The notes beneath the pieces were generated by a model. It saw only the letters and a list, made by a program, of their open reading frames with translations. It made no database searches and had not been told where the DNA came from. From assembly GCA_947579665.1 (NCBI GenBank), contig OX388345.1, forward strand, positions 64,905,454-64,969,453: a stretch of DNA of 64,000 bases, written 5' to 3'. Position numbers and translations under genes: made by a program. Of the stretch, positions 1 through 12,700 are shown piece after piece. Source of the stretch: Sympetrum striolatum. Lineage: Eukaryota; Arthropoda; Insecta; Odonata; Libellulidae. How positions within the stretch are numbered: the first letter of the stretch is position 1; each line of letters starts with the position of its first letter.

Positions 1-536
1 ACTGAATAGATAAAGAGGGAAATTTTTCTCAGAAGATTGGAATTATCTTCTTTGATGACTTGAGAAAGTGTGATCGAGAAATAAGTAAAAGAACATGCTG
101 AGATAGCTTAGTCTGTAAGTATATATGTACATAAGAGTCCTTAAGTATAAAATAAACAAAATTCATGAATATTTCATGTAATAAAAAAGTTAGTTTAAAC
201 ATTATTAAACTCCCAGATATCCAAGTGGGTAGTGCCTTTGGTTTAAGCAGTTCTAAATTAAATTTCCAGTCCGGGCCCATATGTGCCAAATGACGTCAGC
301 TATTGAAACACTTAAAAAAATGCAATTATCACTAAAATAATATCCTATGTGTTTCCTCTTTTAATCAGTATTTGAGAGACAGGAGGATCAGAAATAGAGA
401 CCCTTCCAAAATAATACATTACAATTTTATATTTGAGTTTGCCAGAAGGCAATATAGCTACCATAATTTCCAAGTGTTCAAGAATGAAGCAAAGGAAAGC
501 GTGAATAATTTGATATTTCAAGCCCTGGAAACTTAC
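1..536. other. Fhos intron (left edge of window)
   Basis: This follows the exon 16 donor and runs off the window. It is AT-rich, with no convincing coding block. Part of it (about 213-330) resembles a segment near 4295-4440 and is treated separately as a SINE-like remnant. Confidence 0.7.
213..330 (+). repeat. Degraded SINE-like repeat, copy 1
   Basis: The stretch around 271-320 (gggcccat, aatgac, ttgaaacac, poly-A-like) matches the stretch at 4391-4436 in the same order and spacing. Copy 2 also has a pol III B-box-like sequence just upstream, so a tRNA-derived SINE relic is the likely identity. The match is imperfect and boundaries are approximate. Confidence 0.4.
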
Positions 537-729
537 ATCTGTGATCATTTTTCCTCTAGTCTTATTTCTCTCTCGGTGGCTTGCCTTCTTCTCAAGTTGT
601 TGAAGAACTCGTTCCCTGGTGGTGCGATATTCTAGAGAAAACTCGGATATGATTTTGCAGAATTCATTTGGTTTGGTATCTTGCACACGATGTAATGGAA
701 TTCCAAGCCACAATAAGAATTTGTTGAAC
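537..729 (-). CDS. Fhos: Fhos exon 16: end of FH2 and basic tail
   Basis: Sixty-four codons encode [59 protein letters not shown] and KMITD. The FH2 C-terminal helix [16 protein letters not shown]...[12 protein letters not shown] is one of the strongest FHOD signatures. The acceptor is ttttag before 729 and the donor is GAT|GTAAGT at 537, phase 0. The coding sequence must continue left of the window into the DAD tail, as no terminal exon is seen in 1-536. Confidence 0.95.
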
Positions 730-3700
730 CTAAAATTTTTAATAATGACAAAATGTCACAAACCATTGCTCTAAATGCAAGAGAATCAAATAAAATGATG
801 GCGGCAAATTATTCCTCACCTATTCATGACTCTTCGATGAACTATTCCCAAGACAATGATTCTCTCTGCACAATCAGCAAGGAAGTCAGACATTCTAGGG
901 AAATATATACATATAATTGAAGCATTTGATGGAACTTACGCATAACTGTTAAATTAGTAAATTCTCGCAGGTGGTATGAAATGGCTAATGAAAAGGTTAG
1001 CAGTTAGAGCTAAAATTAAAACAGAGGTGCAACGACAACCATATAATTGATAAAAATGCAAGGATAACATTGTAATAATAATTTTATGAAGCTGTAAATG
1101 TGTTGATAGGCATTAATTAATATAAACTTAGAAAGGTGACAGGACAAAATGATAACTTGATGGAATACCACCATCTATATTGATTTAAAACCAATGTAAC
1201 TTACTTCACTTTGACCATTGTTGACCCATCGTGCTTGGCAATAACTTTAAGATGGTCCCATGATGCCTTGCATTCTTGCTCCATTCTTTGAATACTAGTG
1301 GCAAGATCTTCAAAGTCAACTTTTGACGCTCTAGTAACAGCTCCTATCTGCAATAATATTATGAGACTGAAAACGCATCCCTTTCCAAAATTTTGATAGT
1401 GATAAAACAAGGAAGAATTTAAAACATAAATAATCACAGAAAGGAAAAACAGAGAGCATGCTATCAGCATCACAGCAAGATAATTAAAGAAATTCTTACT
1501 TAATTCTAATAGATAATGCAAATTGAGGAAGATAAATATTAAGCTATAAATAAATGATATCCATGCTAAAATTGCAAAAATGATATAACTCCCTAACATT
1601 CTTACCAACATAATCAACGTGGCATGGAACAAAAAGATAAGAATTATGAATGTTTGACAATATCCGTGTAATTAACTTTCCTTTGTGAGGGCATTAGATT
1701 AATTTCCTCACCTCTGAATACAAGTCTGACGAATCCGGAAACTTCTCCATAACAATGTGGCAGAGATGATGAAGTAAAGAATGCTTGTGGACTGTATCTT
1801 TGACTTCTGGAACTTTGGCTAGGTACTCAATCTGAAAGCCTTTCACCTATGAATGAGAAGGAGCAAATGATATAATTTAGTTATTGGTTATTTCAATTAA
1901 AAGAAGGTATATTGTATCATATGCAGAATACTTTCAATAAACAAATTAAAAAATATTAAGATGTTGTTAAGAAATATGTTTTGCATCATGTGCAGAATAA
2001 TTTCAGTAAACAGCTACAACACTTATGAAGATGTTGTCTAGAATTTTTCTCTTTTACCAAAAAGATAATATAAGCTAATTTTTCAGAAACCTTTTTCTCA
2101 TGCAAAGTAATTTGAATAAATTGCTAGTAATATATTTTTTATAAAATAGTAACTTTTGGGAGGTTAATTAACTAAAAGTATTCAATCAATTCAAAGTTTT
2201 CACAATTATTATTTAAAACTGTTTTTTTATAGAAATTAAAACTTTGATTATTCAATATCAGTCAATTAACAAGTTAGATTTTGACTTATTGTCAACTCAA
2301 CTTAAGACTATTCAACTTCTAGATAATGTTTTAAAGTAACATGAATAGTAGGCCCTTAATAATTTAATTTCCTATAATTTTCAAAGATATTTTTGCAATT
2401 TACTCAGCAGAAGAAACACATCTAACTATATATGCAATCTCAATTCTCTACTGCCCCAGGTAATACTGCACAAAGTTTCCAAAAATCCACAATACATCTT
2501 TATGGGGAAAATCTGAAGTTAAAGAACTCCTAGAATCAAACCACTGACAACTAGGATTGATATCTCACTATACCTGGGGGTTTCCTTTGTAGGTTCATAC
2601 AATTTTAAAAGGCAAAGTCAATGATGCATGTTGTTTACACTGAAAATTTGTTCCTACATAACATATATTTCATGAAATGTTCATATAAAAGGAAAAGAAT
2701 GTCTGGAAGCTAAGAACTAATTTTTAAAGGCATGAAAATAGTTACCAGTAAAAAATAAGAGAGAAAATATTTTTGTATACAGAAAATGTGATTATCTACA
2801 TGGTACTGCAGAGGTTATGGATATGGGATGGTTACCTAATTACAATTTTCAAATAAAATTTTAATAAAAAAGCCATTTTGGGGGCAGCTGTTAGATCCAT
2901 ATCTATTATTTTTGAGCAGGGAATATATTCTGTCTCTAGTGAATACCTGTAACACAAAGGGTATGTTCAATAAATGATTTAATTAATATTCAGATCATTC
3001 AATTACTACTGCTAATAGTAGTAGTACTAGCTTCTTGATAATGTTGCAACAACATTCTGGCATCTATCTAAATGGAAAATTACTGTGAGAGAAAGAAAAG
3101 ATGATAAAGGCTAGAGTAGAGGAATGCTTTGAGAAATTAGGAGAAACGACTTAAGTGAGGGTATAAGAGGAAAGGGAATAGTAAGGGTATGTGGATTAGC
3201 AAACTCCCTGGAAGAGGTTCTATTGATGAATGCCCCACCACTATACTGGTTAAAATCGTTTATGAACTAAGAAGGTAATTTTTGAGAGTTTCACTTACTT
3301 CACTTCCATTGAGAAATATTCCAACTGATAATAGAGTGCTGAGAATACTGCGGAATGTTTTACTGGCCCTGAGGGTCTCCATTCCTTGCTTCAGATCCAT
3401 CAGAGGCTCTGCCACTTCCTGTAGATAGAAATAATTTGAGGTGAACATTGTCTTTTTTCAAACATTCCTATAGTCAACAAAACTACTCTTTAAAACATCC
3501 ACCCACAGAGAATATAAAAGTTAGATGAAAGAAGAGACTTTTCAGTCTCGATCTCGACTTCATAAAGACCTTTATAGACATTACAATTGATGAGAAAAGA
3601 AGGAAAAATGTAATGTTAACAGCAATTTCATCAATAATTACAAGAAATGGGATTTATGCATAATTTTGCCCAATAAAGAAAAACAAACAAATATTCTACT

Positions 3701-6700
3701 AAATGATGATAAAAATTATTTAAATGACAAGGTTTTTGAAACAACTGTCCTGATTAATTTGATATGAACATAGACATGCAGATTAATTTTAGGAGAATGA
3801 TAACAAAGTTAAATAATATAATGTTTTGTACAGAAAATTATTTCCATGGAACATTTGAAACGAAGTCTGCATACCACATATCAACAGCTTCATTCAAAAC
3901 TTAACATCATTATCTGGTGATACAAACCTTCTCGCTGTTTTCATAATCCAGTTTGAAGGCCCAAAGCTTAAGTCTGGCAGAGAGCTCTGAGATTGAAGCA
4001 AGGGTAAGGAGGAATTGCTCTGCACTTCCTAAAGGTACGTCTGGATTTGCTGACTGCGCTTCCTGAATTCGTGATCTCTCTTCCTCTGTTGGTAACATTG
4101 TCAGCAATTTCTGGTAAGAAAAAAATGAACATGTAACAATTTTAAACATTATTTAGTATGTAAGAAACGCATTACTTCTACTTTACAGTACTCATTGTTG
4201 TGCATTCTCTGAAATTTTCAAGATTTAACATGAGGGATATTAAATTAGTAGAAGAATTAAACTAAATGATATTGGGGGCTAAGTAAAGTTTTAAAACTTT
4301 CAAGATTCTCTGAGCAGCAGTTCTATTGAAAATAGCTTAGAGAACCTGGACTGATTTTGTGATAATAGTCCAGGTTTCGATTTCAGGTGAGAGCCCATGT
4401 GGGGAATGACCTAAGTTGTTGAAACACCTCTAAAAATACTACTACAACTAAGAATCAAGACTATTAGAGGTTAAAAATCTTCAATAGCTCCTTACATTTG
4501 GAGAAAACAGGAAGGGATAGCTGCATTTTTAAGAAAAGCATAACGCCCCAAACTTCCTGTTTTATCTAAATACCAGTAAAAGAGACAAGGAAAACTGACA
4601 AAGACTTATTGGAGATTTTATGCCTCTAATTCATTAACAGCCATGTTCCAAGTTTTCTTCCATTACTCGGCATCCCTTGAGTACCAAAGCCTACCATAGA
4701 TAACATTGATGTAGAGGACAATTTCTCAGCATATTGCACCAAAAGCTTATTTTTTGGCTTTTTGGGACCTGAAACATTATTTTAACTTATCATAATTCTT
4801 CAGCTCCATAAAATTTTGCTTTGGGCATTCACATTTCATCATAAAGATGAGCTTATTAATAACAATTTCAAGTACAACTTTCTTAAATTGAATAGTTTTG
4901 TTGGTTAGAACAACTGTTCAGAAAGTGGGAAGCCTGGGTTTGAAACCCAGTCATGACATTATTACTCACTTCTTGTGCAAACCTGAATAATAAAGGATAA
5001 AGTTCTCTCGGGTTACAAGCCAGGTGGTTTCTTCTATGTCTCTCAACGTTTCGGTCTCTGTCTCTGGAACCATCTTCAGGAGCGAAGTGATGCATGAGAT
5101 TTCTCATCCGGTTAATATAGGGGGCTCTTTTGGATCCGTTTACTTCCAGCTGTATCTTTTTGGTTTGGCAGTTGGTTGGCGGTTAGTTGAGGTGGTGCCA
5201 CGGCCCCACCTTATGTCGTGCCGTCCTGAAGATGGTTCCGGAGACAGGAACCGAAACGTTGAGAGACGTAGAAGAAACCACCCGGCTTGTAACCTGAGAG
5301 AACTTTATCTATAATATTCGCCGGGAAAACACCAGATCCTTTCTGAATAATAAATATTATATATGAGTAACTATAATTGATATTAATACAATGTAGCCAA
5401 AATAGGTAGTAGAGATAATCTGGAGTAAAAATAGCATTTGGTGTTGAGCGTTAACCCATGCAGGTTGAACCTTCAGCCAGAAGATGTATTCAGGGTGATT
5501 TTACTAGCCATAATTTTGAAAAAAGTGCACCCTGTATCCTGTAAAATACAGTTATTCAACTCATTGAAATAAATACAAATTAACATGATTCTTACCTCAA
5601 TGCCTTCCCTGTTGACAATTGTTGAATCCATCTTTAAGATGGCAGTCTTGATTGATCGAGGTGGAGGGAGCTTAGTCATTCCGATATTGATAGCATTGGA
5701 ACGCTTTGGATCCAACACTATTATTTCTTTGCTCTTGTTCAACTCTTGTTGTTTCTGCAGATGGTAATGACAATGGAATGCAACATTTTGAATTAGAATT
5801 ATTTGTATTACTATGATACAAAGTCATTGATACAACAAAATTCAATGAATGAATTCCATGCATTATCCATTAAGTTGCTGATACTGTATGAATTTAAAAT
5901 ATGCATAAAAAATTCAAACAAAAATTTTTGTGATGTTAAACAATTAAAAAAAAATTAATTATAGACACAATTGTATGAAATTTGTTACTTGTTTACCGAA
6001 GGAAAGAAACGATTATTTGAAATGTTATTTAAATTTGACATGAAAAAATATATAACACAAACACATACATAGTACATGATATGAGTAATACATCACAAGG
6101 AAAAAAACAGTAGAGTGAGAATAGATGAAAGATGTAGAATGGATAGTACTATTTCAATTGCAAATGAGGAGTAGGTAACACCATCAAAAGTAATTTGAAG
6201 ATAACAATTCTACTCAATCATAAAAACACACAACCCAACAGGTAAATGGAATCCCTCTTTAAATAAAAATAAAGCACAAAAGAATTAACACATGTTTAAA
6301 GATAATATCCCAGAATGAAAGACTTTAAAAATTCAACTGCATCATCAATAATGTAAGAACCAAATATGGCTTGAAATCAATTTAAAAAAAGCTAGTGAAA
6401 TCAGAAATAGACAGAATGCCCCCCAAATATTAAAACTACTCAAGATTCCAAAGCACACCACAAAGCAAGATAGGGACACACACGGATGGCTACTTGTACT
6501 CACCTCCTATAGTGACAGCATGCCATATTGGTGTTCATCGTTTAGAGTGGGAAGAAAGGATCCATTAATAAGCGACAGATTAAGTAAAAGAGAGACAAAT
6601 TGCACATTGATGTTTAAAACAGTTATTTAACATCAATAATTTGGAGTAACATATTTTCAGCTATTATTAAGCATTAAGATATTTAAGGGTTTTGGGCTCT

Positions 6701-9700
6701 AGGGACTGTGTGAGGCACAGTTTAAGGGCAAAAAATTAAACAAAGGATTATTTCACATATTATGCATTCTCTTCTTCTGAAAAATATTAACTATTTAAAA
6801 AATATGTAAATCGTGAAAAATTATTTGAAAATTGGAATTAATTTAAATTTGAAAATATTTGAGATTATCAAATATAGCAAGTTATATCAATTTAAAAAAT
6901 ATATGCTTCTGCAATATTAAAAATCTACTTAAAAATAAGCATGATAAAAATGTAATGAAAATTATTGCCAATAAGAACATTAGAATCCCAAGAATACTCA
7001 TGCATGCCACATTTGTGAAAACAAAATCATTTATAGGATGATTGAAAATTATGATAAAAAGGCAAATGAACATTAGTTCAATTAATAATAATTATGATTA
7101 CTGCTGCAAAGTATATTTGAAATACTTCTCTTTCATAATTCTATAACAAATTAGATAGAATATATACACAAACATAAAACAGATCACACACCATATGAGA
7201 GTAGCTATTAAAATATATTGCCCCATATTATCATAACTTTGGTTAGTATATTTGGGCTTATTAGCATATAGCTGCGTAGTCAGCACCTGGCCCAAGCACA
7301 GACCATACACCAAAAAGACATGAATGAGGAAACCAAACTAGATTTTACCCAATCGTCCATCCTCTTATTTGAGATAGAAAGATTTAATCAGAAGATGCTT
7401 GTTTAGTTTAATGTTGATAAAGCATCAAACTTAAAGATCATAAAAATCAAGATAAATCCAGCATAGTATAATTTTCATTTTTTAAGAGAAAATATCTTTC
7501 TTTAAAACTACTTCACTGCTTTGAAATTATTGTGATTCAAGACTAAAATATGAAATAATCATAGATAATAATTTGAAAGAGAGCTCCTATTATGATTTAA
7601 AGATTGAATTGTTTGATTTTCTTCAAAGAAACTTTTGAAAGACAATTTTTTTGTTTTTGAAGAGGAAGTCACAGCTGTCATAAAGAGTAATAAAATAATC
7701 AATTGTTAATAAAAGATTGAGTTTAAGGATAACAAGAATGGCATACTCCTTACTAACACCTTCGAAAAATATTTAAGCTTTATACAATGAGAATTGAATT
7801 GAATTTATCTAATGAACTGAGCAATTCTTTGTCACAAACATAGGGATAAACATAATATTACTCAAGATATATCTTTCTCTGTTTATCTTTGGAAATTGAT
7901 TTTCTCTCATTATTTCAACATTCTCAAGAATAGCTGTCATCATCCAATTTTACAGAAGTGAGTGAATCCTAAAAATACCAAATAGTCTTGGTCCCTACAA
8001 AATCAAATAATTTATCTGCAACATACTTTAAGTTAAATATTTTCAATTACATAATTTTAGTGGTTATAATCAGCAATTAGGTTCTAGACTGAAAATTAAT
8101 ATTTGCGTTTTATTTGATTGAGACACTATATCCTGCCTTCTTTAAAGTTAATTTAGATACCAATGGCATGCAACTGGATGCAAAAGGGGACTTTAGAGGA
8201 TGATTTTCTTTATGATCTCTCTCCAACCTTGCCAATGATATCCTTAGCTCTTGACTCAAACAGATGCTCCAACTTCTGGGTGTCTATGGTAACGGGCTGG
8301 ATCTCATCCCATATCATCGAAGCACCTGATGACCTTCTGATACCTCCACTCAGTTTCGACAGAACTACAGGATCCTCGCGCACTTCCTTCCAGAACAGTT
8401 TCACTGTCTTCTTGCTTTTCTTCAGAGTGGAAGGCGATGGTGGGGCAGGAGCTGGAGAATTGAAACCAGGACGCGAATATCCAATAGGAGGGGGTGGTGG
8501 CATCCTTCCGAACCCTCCCCCTACTGGAGGTGGTGCAGGAGGAACTCTTATAGCTGGGGGAGGAGGCACTGGCACACAAGGAGGTGGAGGAGGGGGAGGC
8601 AGAAGACCTCCATGGGTTGGAAGAGCAGGGGATAACACATCTGTGTCATCCTCTTCCATGAGGTCCGTAAAGTCCAGATCACACAAAGTCAAAGGCCTCT
8701 TGGAATTATTGAGCAGCTCTTCCCAATGAAGTTCTGTTTCTGATTTCTTTATCTCTGCCTGAGTTCCTCCCCTTCCTGAGGATGTAGAATCTGTTGGACT
8801 TCGCAAATCGGCTTTGGATTTGGATCTAGCTAGGCCTTCCTTTGCTTTGGAGACAATTCCACTCATGTCACCGATGTCCCTGGGCACCCTTTCCTCTGTT
8901 GGACTAGCTAACAGTCCTCCCTGACTGGCCAACTTCTGGGTAAGGTCTCTGACTGTGTTTTCCCTCCTAATCCTGCGTAATGCTGCCCGCTCTCCACCCT
9001 CACCTTCCTCTGCACCTGAGCTCTCCACATTGCAGTTAGCGTCCTTGTGCAGATGCTGAGACCACGGAGCAGAAGAATCATGATGACCATTGGTAGAAGC
9101 ATTCCCTGAAGGATAAAAAGATAGGAATCAGCACACTGAATTCTGAAGATAAGTTTAGATTAATTATTTAAGCAAGTTTGATTGCATTTCATTCATTAGA
9201 AGATTGGCAGAAGCATTCCCTGAAGGATAAAGAGATGGGAAATTAGTACACTGAATTCTGAAGAGAAGTTTAGTGTAATAATTTAAGCAAGTTGGATTGT
9301 ATCTTAGTCATAAAAAGATTGGTAGAAGAAAGAAATTTAATAATGAATAAGAAATTATTTCTTATTTACTGCTTGTAAAAAGAATATATCATAAAAATAA
9401 TAGCAAAAGGTGTGGGCATATCTTTTGATGATTTTAGCATTTTTAAAACAATTTTGAACAAATTTATAAGCACTACTTACTACCACTTACAATACAAAAA
9501 TTGGTTGAAGATAGAATGGCATTACAGTAATTTAAAATTGTCATGAATTAAATTTCAACTTCTTATGCTTGATAAAAAAACCTAGTGAAAGACCTTCATT
9601 CACTCTTATAACTAACTTCACACTATTTTTAACTCTTTCAAGACAGGAAAATTCTGGATTCATGACTAAAATTCGCTGATAACATAATTAATAGCCTGTA

Positions 9701-12700
9701 TTGGAGAAATCATTAAAACTGAATATATAGAAATTAAATTGTAAACTCAAAGATCAAAGTGAGGAGAAGTTGATAGGGTACAATGGTGTTTTCTAATCAC
9801 TACAATCTTTTTGCTTAATGGAACAAGACAAATGTATATAAACTGGCTGAAACAAAAATTTATATCACCATAGGCAAAAATGCTTAATTTAATTCTTACA
9901 TCAAGGCTACTAACATACAGTTTAACCTATGCACAATGTTCATACAACTACTGTTCCATGGACTCTCTTACTTATGTCTTTCAAATGAAGGACATTCAAG
10001 CTTTTCATTGACATAATGGATTTGAAAATATATATACATAAACATTAGAAGTTATGAGTAAACATACCATTCTCTATTCTCTCAGATTTTCCATCTTCTG
10101 TCTGTCCCAACGATGCTCGTAAAGTGGCTCCACTCTCTTGCTGTTCTCGAATGAAGCTGCGCTGCCTTTCTGCTCTCTCTCTTCGTCTTCGCAGGGCTGG
10201 TGTAACGCCCACATTTTCATTTACTGTTGAGAAGAGATTAAACAAAATCTTTGTTTTGAAATTATCAAAGAATGAAAGACTTCTCCTAAGTAAATTTTAT
10301 TCTACAGCTTTTAGTTTTTTTAATGGTTTCTATAGTAGTTAAGTTTCTGGAGAATAATTGTACATACTAAAAGCTAAGGAAAGAGGAATGTTTACAGATA
10401 CCTTTGGTCAACCTTGAAATCTTAAGTAAAGACATCAGGACTAAAGAATGATAATATATGTTTTAAAATGCATATATTCCAACAAAAATTCATAGAGAAT
10501 ATAATATGTACACAAACGTTGCTTGGAACATAAGAAAACATCTATACTTCATTGTCTTATATATAATATCATAATATGGTAACAGAAATTTAGCAGAAGA
10601 AATAAAGCAAAAATAAATTAAAGTGAAAATATTTTCCAATTTAATCAAATCTCTGTTGAGGAATTCTTTCTTGCTACAGAAATTCAGCCAGTTTTTTTAC
10701 AGAAAAAGTATTATTACATACAAACTTGGGCCTACAGAAGCCTAAAGATTAATTGGCAGAGCCCTATAGAAATTTTGCAAGCTATTTTATTACTGTAAAA
10801 CTGCAGTCATCTCATAGCATATAACAAAATATCAAGGTAATTTCAAAAATTATATATTTCAGGTGCATGGGAATGAATGCATAAAGGAATTAGAACCTGA
10901 GCTTACTTTCAACACAAAGTTCCAGAGAACTAGTTTTTTTTGGGCTAGTGTGTGTTCGTCATTTGCATTTGTCAGAAATTTATTTAAACAGGTATAATTT
11001 GGATTGTTCCCATAATAGAATTAGCATTAAAAATCTCGATTTTATAGATTATACTGCGAATCCATCAACTATAAGAATAATGGTGAATAAAGTGATAAAA
11101 AGGGTCACTGCATTCTACACATGGGCTTATATTTGTCCAATATTTATCGAAATAGTAGTAATGTGGATAAGTTTCCATCGCATTATTGATTTTAACCTTT
11201 ATATAATTGTTTAAAACGACTATTTCATAGTATTTAGCAAAATATTTTCCACACTCTCGGCTTCCATCAGCATATGTTCGATTAAGAGTTTATCCCAGAG
11301 GATCGAATCTGACAGGAGCTGCTGGCATACCTTTGTTTTGCGTTCCGCTGTTGAACTGCATATGATTGTTGAGAGGCGAGGTGGGTGTTCCGGTGGCAGG
11401 AGGAGAGGGGGAGTGAGAAGAACCCGAACTCGACTCCTCCTCCCCCTCTCCCTCTTCCTCGTGGCCCGGGTAAGGAGGCTTCAGCCGCAGGTTGGCGTGG
11501 CCGTTGCAGTGGCGCTGTCGGACCAGTGACTGGGACATCGGAGATGTGCCCGTCGAATGCCTCCGGGATTTGCGTCGTTCGCTCGAGTCGGAATCCGCGA
11601 GGGACTTCCTGTTGCGAAGGGTTTTTCTGCAAAAGACAAAAAATCATTGTCGGATTTGCTTCCAGGCTGGGGCAATCAGCGTATCCACTAATATGTCGAT
11701 AAAAGATTTAAAATGGGGTCGGTTTTCTTCCAAGAGTTCACCAAGAGAATTTTCAAGGGTTCCGAGGCTCATTTCTGAGAATCGGTGACTCAAGCATCCA
11801 TCTCAGACACTTCTCTATGTAACTTCAGCGTTGGGATGGGAGAAGGCTGGACGGAAAGATGCGTATGTGAAAAGCATGAGCTGAAAAGAAGAACCATGCA
11901 GCTATTCCCTTGGCATAAATAACAAACTGTTATTGCAGCAAGAAAAAAAAGTTGGCAACGTAATTGTATAGCCATAAAACAGTCAAGGTAATATTGATTT
12001 AATTATTAATTTCATTCTGATCAAATTACCTATTTTGTTGTATATCTTCTCGAAGTAACATTATAAATTTTATTTGAAGCTAGACAAAATTACAAATAGA
12101 AAATATCTTACTATTTAAATTCCGCAAATTAATAAGCTATAGTAACGGAATTGTAAATTAATTATTTGAATTCATCATATCATGAATCCCAGATAATTTT
12201 ATGGTTTAGTGAAGTACTAATTATAATTAGTACATCAGTAGCCAATTTGATGATGAGAAATGAAAATATCCAGGATTTCTCTTAACAGTGGCCGAAAGTA
12301 GTTCTTCAGAAATTAGTAAGTCGCAAATACAATCCGTAAACCTGAAAGGCTAAAGTGGCTGCAGTTTGAACACCCATAGTAAAGATAACCATGCGGCGCA
12401 ATTTTTGGTAGACATTCATGAGAAGTCTCTCAAACGATAAGAATAAGAACAGTTGCTCTAACCCATATAAAGTAGGCACAGATGTAAGGGCATTTGTGTC
12501 TAGTTTGTTTACAACAACAATTTACACATTCAATTGCAATGAGATAAAAGTAGGTTAGGTAGGTAGAAATCACAAGGTTTTAGTTTCAAGATGATTTTCG
12601 CAAACTATAGAAAGAATAGATATTTGACAGAGTATGTATTATAATATGACGCCACTTCTGTCGAATAAAATTTTTGTACCCGACAAAACTGACCAAAAAT

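Larger units (their letters stand above)
4111..5595. other. Fhos intron between exons 10 and 11, repeat-rich
   Basis: This 1.5-kb intron is packed with repeats: a SINE-like remnant (4295-4440), a tRNA-like SINE piece (4901-4972) and a foldback element (4996-5309). Small ORFs across the foldback on both strands ([10 protein letters not shown] type) are products of the repeated arm sequence, not genes. Confidence 0.85.

Noticed and set aside
8163..8729. 188-residue plus-strand ORF rich in glycine
   Set aside because: It is the antisense of the FH1 polyproline exon; Pro codons read backwards as Gly. No independent support.
11338..11788. Several overlapping ORFs on both strands around exon 7, possible dual coding
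   Set aside because: The exon is GC-rich and low complexity, so stops are rare in all frames. Splice phase selects one frame only.
12214..12235. Perfect short palindrome gtactaattataattagtac
   Set aside because: AT-rich palindromes of this size are expected by chance in such sequence; no second copy seen.
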